From NCBI GenBank assembly GCA_050246635.1, contig JBFWVR010000009.1, forward strand, positions 1 through 64,000: a stretch of DNA of 64,000 bases, read 5' to 3'. Positions within the stretch are counted from its first letter, which is position 1. The number at the start of each line of letters is the position of its first letter. The notes beneath the pieces were generated by a model. The model had not been told where the DNA came from, searched no databases, and worked only from the letters and a program-made list of their open reading frames with translations. The DNA is from JBFWVR01 sp050246635 (GTDB taxonomy: Bacteria > Acidobacteriota > Vicinamibacteria > Vicinamibacterales > UBA2999). The position numbers and the translations under genes were made by a program. Shown here piece after piece: positions 14,640-22,101 of this stretch.

Positions 14640-14793
14640 GAAGATTGGAGATTGAAGATCGATTGCAGATTGAAGATTGCAGATTGCAGATTGGCGCGCG
14701 TCCATCGCCAATCCTCAATCCTCACTTCTCAATACATCTCGAATCCTCAATCTGAAACCTGCCATCAATCTTCAATCTTCAATCTTCAATCTC
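14640..14793. repeat. Heptamer repeat palindrome upstream of the fdhE-like gene
   Basis: The left part carries GAAGATT/GCAGATT units and the right part carries CAATCTT/CAATCCT units, the reverse complement, ending in four phased copies at 14766-14793. The whole space between the fdhE-like start and the receptor 4 terminator is this imperfect, snap-back heptamer repeat. It is the same unit family as at 13751-13799. Confidence 0.8.
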
Positions 14794-14799
14794 AAATGA

Positions 14800-14836
14800 C
14801 ACAGGCCCCGCCTCCCGGGAGGAGACGGGGCCTGTG
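14800..14836 (-). terminator. Terminator of receptor 4
   Basis: CACAGGCCCCG (14800-14810) and CGGGGCCTGTG (14826-14836) form a perfect 11-bp stem with an inner CCTCCCGGGAGG dyad, starting 7 bp past the receptor stop. The tail on the minus strand is only weakly T-rich (TCATTTGAG). Confidence 0.65.
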
Positions 14837-14842
14837 CCGGGG

Positions 14843-17554
14843 CTAGAAGCGGTAGACGGCGCCGATGCGCCAGCGCCGCGGGTTGGTGAGGCCCGTCGGG
14901 GTGAAATAGCTGGACCCCGAGCGGGTCGTGCGTGACGTCACGGCCGCGGTGTTGGTCACGTTGAACGCCTCGAGGGTCAGCCCGAGGCGGCCCGTGTCGC
15001 TGATGCGGAACTGCTTCTCGAGCTTGAAGTCGAGGCGCGGCTCGGCGTCGTAGCGCTGGCTGCCGCGGGGCTCGATGAACAGGTCCTTGCGGTTCTGCGG
15101 CAGCGAGACCCGCACGGTGCGCGTGAAGGCGTTCCCGGTGGTGTAGAAGAACGCCCCCGAGGCCTGGATGTCCCAGGGCAGCGTGTAGACCCCGAGCAGC
15201 TTGACCAGGTGCGTGTTGTCGCGGGCCAGCGTGCCGTCGCGGAACGGCTGGAACCGCGGGTCCTGGTTCGGGTCGTCAAACTCGGTGGTGTTGCCGAAAC
15301 TGCCGGTGTTGTCGATGTTGCCCTTGATCTTCGAGATGACCCAGGACAGGTCGAACATCCAGCGGTTCGCGTACCGGCGCTTCAGGTTGATGTCCACGCC
15401 CTTGTATTCCCGGTAGGCGATCGACGGGTTCGTGATCAGGTACCGGTTCTCGAGCGCGTCGTTGTCCTGCGCGTAGGTGGTGATCGTCGTGCCTGTCTCG
15501 TCACCCGTGCCGGGCACGCCGTCCGGGCCCGGATCCGACAGCGGTTCCTCCGTGAAGACGCCGTTCTGCAGGACGTCGTCGATGAACTGGTCGTTCTTCC
15601 GGTAGATGCCGGTGACGCCGAACGCCCAGCCAGGCGCGATCTCGTGATCGAAGCCCGCGATGAACTGCCGCATGCGCGGGTGCTTGAGCCCCGAGTCGAG
15701 CGTCGCCGCGGCGCCCGGCCGCGTGACGTACGGCTCGTAGAGCGGCTCGAGGGTCACCGGATCGATGTCGGCGTACATCACCGGGGCGATGTTCGGGCCG
15801 ATCGGGTCGTAGTAGGTGGACTTGGCCCCATCGTAGTACAGCCCGTAGTGCGCCTTGATGACCGTCTTGCCCTCGCCCGTGAGGTCGAAGGCGAAGCCGA
15901 TCCGCGGCGCGACGGGGTTGGTCTTGAAGACCGTCTGGTCCAGGTCCTGGTTGTGCCCGCGGTGCATGTCCACACGCACGCCCGGGTTGATCGTCAGCCG
16001 CCGGTTCACCTGCCACGAGTCCTGCGCGTAGACGGCGGTCCGGGTGTTGACGTTGTCCTTCAGGTACCCCTCGTAGAAGTAGGCGCCATAGGGCACGCCC
16101 GCGTCCGCGAAGATGTACATGTCGCCGGGGTAGCCGTACTCGCTCTTGACGTAGCTGCGCTCGAACTCGACCCCGAACTTGAAGTTGTGGTCGCCGGCGA
16201 AGCCCGACGCGTAGTGCGTGACGGCCGCATTGGCCTGCGAGCGGCGGCGGTCGGCGTTGTAGTAGTAGTACGAGTTGACCGAGTAGAAGTCCTCGCTCAC
16301 GTCGTACCACCCCGGCGTGTTGTCCCCGCCGTAGGGCGTCAGGTAGTAGTACCCCCAGAAGCCCGAGTACTTCACGTCGAACACCGTCGTCGACGAGAGG
16401 ATCTTCGTGTAGTTGACGTTCCACGAGAGCTCGGGGGAGTCCTGGTGCACGGTCGCGATCGGCGACACCGTGGCCCCGGCGCCGCGGCCGTCCACCGTGT
16501 AGCTGTCGATCTCGAAGAACCCGGTCAGCTTGTCGCTCGTGCCGAGCTGCAGGGTGGGCTTGAAGAGGAACCGCGGCGAGCTCTCGAGGCGGGCGCTCGG
16601 CGCGCCCGAGACCTCCACCTTCGGGAAGCCGGCCGGGGCCGTCTTCGGGCGGTAGTACTGGAAGCTCGTGAAGAACCAGGCCTTGTCCCGCTTGATCGGC
16701 CCGCCAATCTGGAAGGTCGAGTCGGTGATGTAGTCGGTCTTCCCGGGCGTCAGATCCGGGTTCTCGTCGAGCAGCTCCGGCGTCGTGTTGTCGCCGGTCA
16801 GCGCGTCGTTCTCGAAGATCGTCTCGAAGAGCCCCGAGAACACGTTGCTGCCCGAGCGGAAGAGGCTGTTCGAGGCCACCCCCGTGAAGCCGCCGTACTC
16901 GGCGTCGGCGCCGAGCCCGATGACCTGCACTTCCTGGATCCAGTTGTGGTTCGCGAACACCCAGATGGTGCCGCCCTCGGGATCACTGACGTCCACGCCG
17001 TCGATCATGTAGGCGTTGGACGAGGAGCCGCCGCTCCCGTAGGCCGTGTAGTTGTTCGGGTTCACCCCCGGCGCCAGGAGCATGGCTCCCGGACCGAACC
17101 GGTTGGTGAAGGGCACCATCTCCATGACTTCCTGGGAGAGGTTCTTCTGTTCCGCCGACGAGGACGTGTCCACGATCGGCGCCTCACCCGTCACCGTCAC
17201 GCTCTCCTGGAGCGTGCCGATGTCGAGCACCGGGTTGAGCGTGATGGTCTGGCCGAGCTCCAGCCGGACGTTCTCCTGCAGGTAGGTCTTGAAGCCCTGC
17301 AGTTCCACCTGGACACGATAGGCGCCCGGTGCGAGCGACGGGAAACGGTACCCGCCGTCAGCGCCCGTGATGGCAACCCGCGGGCCGCCAATGAGCGCCG
17401 GACTCGTGACCGTCACCGTGGCGCCGGGGATCGCCCCGCCGCTGGTGTCGGTGACCACGCCAATCAGCACGGCCGTCTGCCCGAGCTGGGCATACGAGGC
17501 GGCCGGCAGGGCCACGAGCATCGCCGCGAGCAGAAGGTACACCCTTCTTCGCAT
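14843..17554 (-). CDS. TonB-dependent receptor, Oar-like (divergent copy 4)
   Basis: An outer-membrane receptor of 903 aa. The signal peptide is about residues 1-22 (ending ASYA). The carboxypeptidase-regulatory domain begins QTAVLIGVVTDTSGGAIPG, the plug contains SQEVMEMVPFTNRFGPGAMLL and the DGVDVSDPEGG loop, and the barrel ends GAVYRF. The ATG at 17554 is supported by GGAGGAGG upstream; the frame stays open far upstream, which is an artefact of GC-rich antisense coding in the sulfatase gene. It is clearly more distant from copies 1-3 than they are from each other, so it probably has another ligand. It has its own terminator and is divergent from the sulfatase-fold pair, which could supply a substrate link (inference). 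Confidence 0.92.
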   Translation of the reverse strand: MRRRVYLLLAAMLVALPAASYAQLGQTAVLIGVVTDTSGGAIPGATVTVTSPALIGGPRVAITGADGGYRFPSLAPGAYRVQVELQGFKTYLQENVRLELGQTITLNPVLDIGTLQESVTVTGEAPIVDTSSSAEQKNLSQEVMEMVPFTNRFGPGAMLLAPGVNPNNYTAYGSGGSSSNAYMIDGVDVSDPEGGTIWVFANHNWIQEVQVIGLGADAEYGGFTGVASNSLFRSGSNVFSGLFETIFENDALTGDNTTPELLDENPDLTPGKTDYITDSTFQIGGPIKRDKAWFFTSFQYYRPKTAPAGFPKVEVSGAPSARLESSPRFLFKPTLQLGTSDKLTGFFEIDSYTVDGRGAGATVSPIATVHQDSPELSWNVNYTKILSSTTVFDVKYSGFWGYYYLTPYGGDNTPGWYDVSEDFYSVNSYYYYNADRRRSQANAAVTHYASGFAGDHNFKFGVEFERSYVKSEYGYPGDMYIFADAGVPYGAYFYEGYLKDNVNTRTAVYAQDSWQVNRRLTINPGVRVDMHRGHNQDLDQTVFKTNPVAPRIGFAFDLTGEGKTVIKAHYGLYYDGAKSTYYDPIGPNIAPVMYADIDPVTLEPLYEPYVTRPGAAATLDSGLKHPRMRQFIAGFDHEIAPGWAFGVTGIYRKNDQFIDDVLQNGVFTEEPLSDPGPDGVPGTGDETGTTITTYAQDNDALENRYLITNPSIAYREYKGVDINLKRRYANRWMFDLSWVISKIKGNIDNTGSFGNTTEFDDPNQDPRFQPFRDGTLARDNTHLVKLLGVYTLPWDIQASGAFFYTTGNAFTRTVRVSLPQNRKDLFIEPRGSQRYDAEPRLDFKLEKQFRISDTGRLGLTLEAFNVTNTAAVTSRTTRSGSSYFTPTGLTNPRRWRIGAVYRF

Positions 17555-17718
17555 GTGCAGCGTTCCTCCTCCTGAAGTCGACGAAGCAGGCGCGTACCGG
17601 TCGGGAACCGGCAGCCCCGCCAAAACACAACACCGAACAGTCGTACGGCAGGGCTGCATTCTACGGCAGAACCGGCCCCAATCCACCAGCCGGGGTGAGG
17701 AATCGTGAAATGACCGTG

Positions 17719-17754
17719 CCGGCCGGCCGGGCTCGCCACGGCCGGGCCGGCCGG
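17719..17754. repeat. GC-only palindrome upstream of the sulfatase-fold gene
   Basis: CCGGCCGGCC (17719-17728) pairs perfectly with GGCCGGCCGG (17745-17754) across 16 nt. The hairpin ends 8 bp before the -10 box of the gene at 17777 and covers its expected -35 position. Confidence 0.55.
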
Positions 17755-17762
17755 ACCGCGCG

Positions 17763-17768
17763 TACAAT
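17763..17768 (+). promoter_or_regulatory. -10 box, leaderless start of the first sulfatase-fold gene
   Basis: TACAAT lies 8 nt upstream of the ATG at 17777. There is no ribosome-binding site in the gap and no -35 consensus upstream, where a GC palindrome sits. Confidence 0.5.
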
Positions 17769-17776
17769 GGTCGGCC

Positions 17777-19765
17777 ATGCCGCCCCGTGCCCGTACGCTG
17801 CGCCTGCTGGCGGCCCTGGCGGCCTGTGCCTGGCCCCTGGGAGCGCTGACCTATACGGCGACCCCACCCAACATCCTGCTGGTCACGATCGATACCCTCC
17901 GGGCCGACCGCGTGGGGGCGTACGGGGACGAGGACGCGGTCACCCCCACGCTCGACGGGCTGGCGGCCCGCGGGGTCCGGTTCGCCGATGCGGTCGCCCA
18001 CGTGCCGCTGACGTTTCCTTCCCACGTGTCCCTGCTGACCAGCCGCTACCCGGGCGCCTTCGGCATCCGGTTGAACGGCGCGCCCGTGCTGCCGGCCCAG
18101 GCGGTCACCGTGGCCGAGCGCCTGAAGGCGGCCGGCTACCGGACGGGCGCCTTCGTCGGCGCAGCCGTGCTCGACGCCGGCTACGGGCTCGACCAGGGGT
18201 TCGACGTCTACGACGATGACTTCGCGGCGCCGGCGGGCGATCAGGTGGCGTTGGCGGAACTGCAGCGGCCGGCGGGCGCCGTTGTCGCGCCGGCCCTCCG
18301 CTGGATCCAGCAGGGGAGCGGCCCATGGTTCGCGTGGGTGCACCTTTACGATCCGCACCTGCCGTACGACGCCCCGGCGGACTGGCAGCGCAAGGTGCCG
18401 GGCCGGCTCTATGACGCGGAGGTCGCCTACGCGGATGCCATGGTGGGCCGCCTGCTGCAGGCCGTGCGCCTCGACGACACGTTCGTCGTCGTCACGAGCG
18501 ATCACGGCGAGGCGCTGGGCGATCACGGCGAGCGGGACCACGGCTACTTCATCTACGACAGCACCCTGCACGTCCCGATGATCGCCGCCGGAGGCGGCCT
18601 CACGCCCCGGGTCGTCGACGAACAGGTGCGGATCGTCGACGTCGCACCGACCCTCCTGGCCCTCGCCGGGGCCGGGGCGCTCGACACCCCCGACGGCGAG
18701 AGTCTCGTGCCGCTGATGCGTGGCCAGGCGCGCCGCGACGTCCCGCCGTCGCTGGCCGAGAGCTGGTACCCGCGCCTCCATTTCGGCTGGAGTGAGTTGC
18801 GTGGCGTCCGCGTGGGCGAGTTCCTGTACATCGCGGCGCCCAGGCCCGAGCTCTACGACCTGCGCGTCGACCCCGCGCAGCAGAAGAACATCGTCGACAC
18901 GCGCGCGGTGGTGGCATCGCGGCTCGCGGCCGAGCTCGCCACGCTCACGCGCCGCGAGCAGGGCACCGCGCGCCCGCCGGCCGCCGCGCCAGACCCCGAG
19001 ACCGTCCGCCGCCTGCAGGCGCTCGGGTACGTCGGGACGCTGGCGCCGGTCACCGGTACGCCCGGCGAGGACCCGAAGGATCACCTCGATGACTACCTGG
19101 CGTACCGCGACCTGCTGAACCGCGCGCTCGGCCAGCTCGAACGCGGACGCGCGACCGCCGCGATTCCGCTTTTCCGCAAGCTGCTGGACTTGAATGTCCG
19201 CGCCTTCGAGGCGCACCTCTATCTCGGCAACGCCTACGCGGCGGCCGGCCAGCCCGACGCGGCACTCGGCGAGTACGCCGCGGCCCTGCAGCTGAACCCC
19301 GACGTGACGCTGCCGCGGTTCGAGACGGCGAAGGTGCTGGCGATGCAGGGGGACATCGATGCCGCCGTGCGCGCCGCGCGTGAAGGACTGGCCCGCGAGC
19401 CCCGTTCGTTCTACGGCTGGTACACCCTCGGCGTGATCTACCAGCGGGCCGGCCGGCTGCGGGAGGCGGCCACGGCGCTGGCCACGGCCGTCGACGCCAA
19501 TCCGCGTGAGCCGCGCGCCCGGGCCAACCTCGCCGAAGCGGCGCTGAAGTCCGGTGATCTCGCGATGGCCCGGCGTCAGTTCGAGGCCATGATCTCGCTT
19601 GGCCACCGGCCGGCGCCCGCGCATTTCAACCTCGGGCTCATGGACCTGCGCGCCGGCGATCGCGCCGGCGCCGAGCGGCACTTCCGCGCCGCGCTGGCGG
19701 CCGACCCCACCTTCACGCCGGCGGCCGACGCCCTGAAGCGCCTCGAACCGGGGGGGCGCCGGTGA
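17777..19765 (+). CDS. Sulfatase/alkaline-phosphatase-fold hydrolase with C-terminal TPR repeats (first of pair)
   Basis: A 662-aa exported or membrane-anchored protein. After an N-terminal hydrophobic segment (about 8-26), a sulfatase-like domain (about 31-410) shows metal ligands D39 (VTIDT) and D242-H243 (TSDHGE). The position occupied by Cys or Ser in formylglycine sulfatases is T79 (LTFPSH), so it is probably not a classical sulfatase; threonine-nucleophile phosphodiesterases and transferases of the same fold are the closer chemical analogy (inference). The last 220 residues are TPR repeats (YLGNAYAAAGQPDAAL and others), suggesting a partner protein. Its stop overlaps the start of the next paralogue, so the two are co-transcribed. 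Confidence 0.85.
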   Translation: MPPRARTLRLLAALAACAWPLGALTYTATPPNILLVTIDTLRADRVGAYGDEDAVTPTLDGLAARGVRFADAVAHVPLTFPSHVSLLTSRYPGAFGIRLNGAPVLPAQAVTVAERLKAAGYRTGAFVGAAVLDAGYGLDQGFDVYDDDFAAPAGDQVALAELQRPAGAVVAPALRWIQQGSGPWFAWVHLYDPHLPYDAPADWQRKVPGRLYDAEVAYADAMVGRLLQAVRLDDTFVVVTSDHGEALGDHGERDHGYFIYDSTLHVPMIAAGGGLTPRVVDEQVRIVDVAPTLLALAGAGALDTPDGESLVPLMRGQARRDVPPSLAESWYPRLHFGWSELRGVRVGEFLYIAAPRPELYDLRVDPAQQKNIVDTRAVVASRLAAELATLTRREQGTARPPAAAPDPETVRRLQALGYVGTLAPVTGTPGEDPKDHLDDYLAYRDLLNRALGQLERGRATAAIPLFRKLLDLNVRAFEAHLYLGNAYAAAGQPDAALGEYAAALQLNPDVTLPRFETAKVLAMQGDIDAAVRAAREGLAREPRSFYGWYTLGVIYQRAGRLREAATALATAVDANPREPRARANLAEAALKSGDLAMARRQFEAMISLGHRPAPAHFNLGLMDLRAGDRAGAERHFRAALAADPTFTPAADALKRLEPGGRR

Positions 19766-22092
19766 CGAAGAAGGCGGCCGTCGGGACTGTCCTCGTGGCC
19801 CTGGCCTTGGCGGCGGGGGCCGGGGCCTGGTGGGCCTGGCGTCCGGCCGCGATCACCCTGGCCGGTGTCGAGATGGGCGCGTTGCCGCGCGGCGTCGCGC
19901 CCGCCGACCTGAACGTGCTCGTGGTGACGCTCGACACGACCCGCGCGGACCGGCTGGGCGCCTACGGCGACACGTCCGGCGCGACGCCCACGCTCGACCG
20001 CCTCGCCGCCGACGGCGTGGTGTTCGAGCACGCTGTCTCACCCGCGCCGCTGACCCTGCCGGCGCACTCGACGCTCTTCACTGGCGAGGACCCGCCGTTC
20101 CACGGCGTGCGCGACAACGGCGGGTACATCCTCGACGGCTCGCGGCAGACGCTGGCCGAGACGCTCAAGGCGGGGGGCTGGGCCACCGGCGGGTTCATCG
20201 GCGCGTTCGTGCTCGACGCCAAGTTCGGCCTCGATCAGGGGTTCGACGAGTACGTCGACGAGTTCGACATCAACCAGCGTCCCGGGGAGGGCTTCGCGCT
20301 CGGGGACATCGCCCGCCCGGCGGCCGAGGTCGTCGATCACGCGCTGCCGTGGCTCGAGGCGCACAAGGCCTCGCGCTTCTTCGCCTGGCTGCACTTCTAT
20401 GATCCGCACTCGCCCTACGAGCCGCCCGAGCCGTTCCGCACGCGCTTCGCGTCACGGCCGTACCTCGGCGAGATTGCGTATGTCGATGCCCAGCTGGCGC
20501 GGGTGCTGGCCTGGCTCGACGCGCAGGGCCTGCGCGATCGCACGCTGGTCGTCGTGCTCGGCGACCACGGCGAGTCCCTCGGGGAGCACGGCGAGGGCAC
20601 CCACGGCCTGTTCGTCTACGAGGGCACGCAGCACGTGCCGCTGATCGTGCGTGCGCCCTATGCGGGCCTGGCAGGCCGGCGCGTGCCGGCCATCGTGCGC
20701 ACCGAGGACGTGATGCCGACGATCCTCACGCTCACCGGTCAGGCCGTGCCCAGCTCGGTGCGTGGTACCTCGCTCGTGCCGTTGATGACGGGGGCCGCCG
20801 CCGACCTCGAGCTCGACGCCTACAGCGAGTCGATCTATGCGCGGAACCACTTCGGGTGGTCGGAGCTGCGCGCGTTCCGCGAGGGCCGCTACAAGCTGAT
20901 CGACGCGCCCCGGCCGGAGCTGTACGACCTCGAGCTCGATCCCGGCGAGACCACCAACATCTTCGAGGACCGCCAGGCCCTCGGCGATCGGCTCCGCCTG
21001 GAGATCCGCCGGCTCGATCGCGAGGCCGCGTCCGGTGCCCCGGCCGCCCCGGCCGCCATCGATCCGGAGACGCGCGAGCGCCTGGCGGCACTGGGGTACG
21101 TCGGGTCGTTCACCGACGTCGCGATCCCGGAGGGCGAGACCCGGGCCGATCCCAAGGACAAGATCGACGTCTTCAATCGCATGCTGCAGGCGCGGGAGGG
21201 CCGCGCCGGCGACCCCATCGCGGCGCTCGAGGCCATCGTCGCGGACGACCCGCAGATCGTCGACGCCTGGACGATGATCGGCAACGAGTACTTCCGGCGC
21301 CACGAGTACGCGAAGGCGGTGCCGTATTACCAGAAGGCGCTGGCGCTCAGCCCCGGGTACGATCTGGCGACCATCAACCTCGCCAACGCCTACCGCCGCC
21401 TCGGCAACGAGCAGGCCGCGATGACCGGCTACGAGCAGTACCTCGCGCGCGATCCACGCAATGCCTACGTGCGGTACCAGCTCGGCGAGATCCAGTCCGA
21501 CCTCGGCCGGCTCGGTGAAGCCGAGCAGACGTTCCTCACCGCGCTCGAGGCGGATCCCAGCCTCGCCTCGGCCCAGAACGCGCTGGGCGTCGTCCGCTTC
21601 AAGCAGGGACGCCTCCAGGAGGCGCGTGCCGACATCGAGCGCGCCCTCCAGATGAAGCCGGAGGTGCGCCTGGCGTACTACAACCTGGCGGTGCTGGCCG
21701 AAGCCGAGGGCCGGCCGGCGGAGGCTCGGGATCTCTACGCCCGTGAGCTCAGCCGGCATCCCGACAACTACCGCGCGCATTTCAACCTTGGCCGCCTCTT
21801 CGAGGCCGCCGGTGACCGCGCCGCGCAGGTCGAGGCGTGGAAGTCCGCCATCCGTGTCAATCCCGACTTCGCGGAGGGGCACATCCTCCTCGGCAAGCTC
21901 TACCTCGACCTCGGCCGCGACCTGGACGAGGCGCTCACGCTGGCGCGTCGTGGTGTCGAACTGGCCCCCCGCGGTCCGCTGGCCGCACTCGGCCACTACG
22001 TCGCGGCCGACGTGCTGAGCCGGCGGGGCCAGGCCGCCGCGGCCGCCGCCGAGGCGGCGAAAGGTCGCGCGATTGAGATGCGGGGCAGGTAA
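19762..22092 (+). CDS. Sulfatase/alkaline-phosphatase-fold hydrolase with C-terminal TPR repeats (second of pair)
   Basis: A 776-aa paralogue of the preceding gene, starting at a GTG that overlaps its stop by 4 nt (GTGA). One N-terminal membrane helix (about 6-27) is followed by the sulfatase-fold domain. Metal-site D58 (VTLDTTRAD) and a later GDHGESLGEHGEG are present, and the nucleophile position is again threonine (T98 in LTLPAH), with no Cys/Ser formylglycine motif. The C-terminal 330 residues contain about six to eight TPR units, more than in the first copy. Tight coupling suggests the two act in one complex, but the substrate cannot be told from sequence. Confidence 0.85.
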   Translation: MTKKAAVGTVLVALALAAGAGAWWAWRPAAITLAGVEMGALPRGVAPADLNVLVVTLDTTRADRLGAYGDTSGATPTLDRLAADGVVFEHAVSPAPLTLPAHSTLFTGEDPPFHGVRDNGGYILDGSRQTLAETLKAGGWATGGFIGAFVLDAKFGLDQGFDEYVDEFDINQRPGEGFALGDIARPAAEVVDHALPWLEAHKASRFFAWLHFYDPHSPYEPPEPFRTRFASRPYLGEIAYVDAQLARVLAWLDAQGLRDRTLVVVLGDHGESLGEHGEGTHGLFVYEGTQHVPLIVRAPYAGLAGRRVPAIVRTEDVMPTILTLTGQAVPSSVRGTSLVPLMTGAAADLELDAYSESIYARNHFGWSELRAFREGRYKLIDAPRPELYDLELDPGETTNIFEDRQALGDRLRLEIRRLDREAASGAPAAPAAIDPETRERLAALGYVGSFTDVAIPEGETRADPKDKIDVFNRMLQAREGRAGDPIAALEAIVADDPQIVDAWTMIGNEYFRRHEYAKAVPYYQKALALSPGYDLATINLANAYRRLGNEQAAMTGYEQYLARDPRNAYVRYQLGEIQSDLGRLGEAEQTFLTALEADPSLASAQNALGVVRFKQGRLQEARADIERALQMKPEVRLAYYNLAVLAEAEGRPAEARDLYARELSRHPDNYRAHFNLGRLFEAAGDRAAQVEAWKSAIRVNPDFAEGHILLGKLYLDLGRDLDEALTLARRGVELAPRGPLAALGHYVAADVLSRRGQAAAAAAEAAKGRAIEMRGR

Positions 22093-22101
22093 TGTGGGGA
22101 T

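Noticed and set aside
13785..14711. Formate dehydrogenase locus
   Set aside because: Only the FdhE-like gene is present; no catalytic subunit or selenocysteine gene was seen.
15209..17575. 788-aa plus-strand frame opposite receptor 4, and the 1612-aa minus frame extending receptor 4 to 19681
   Set aside because: The first is antisense shadow. The second passes through the divergent sulfatase-fold gene, while a signal peptide and strong ribosome-binding site fix the start at 17554.
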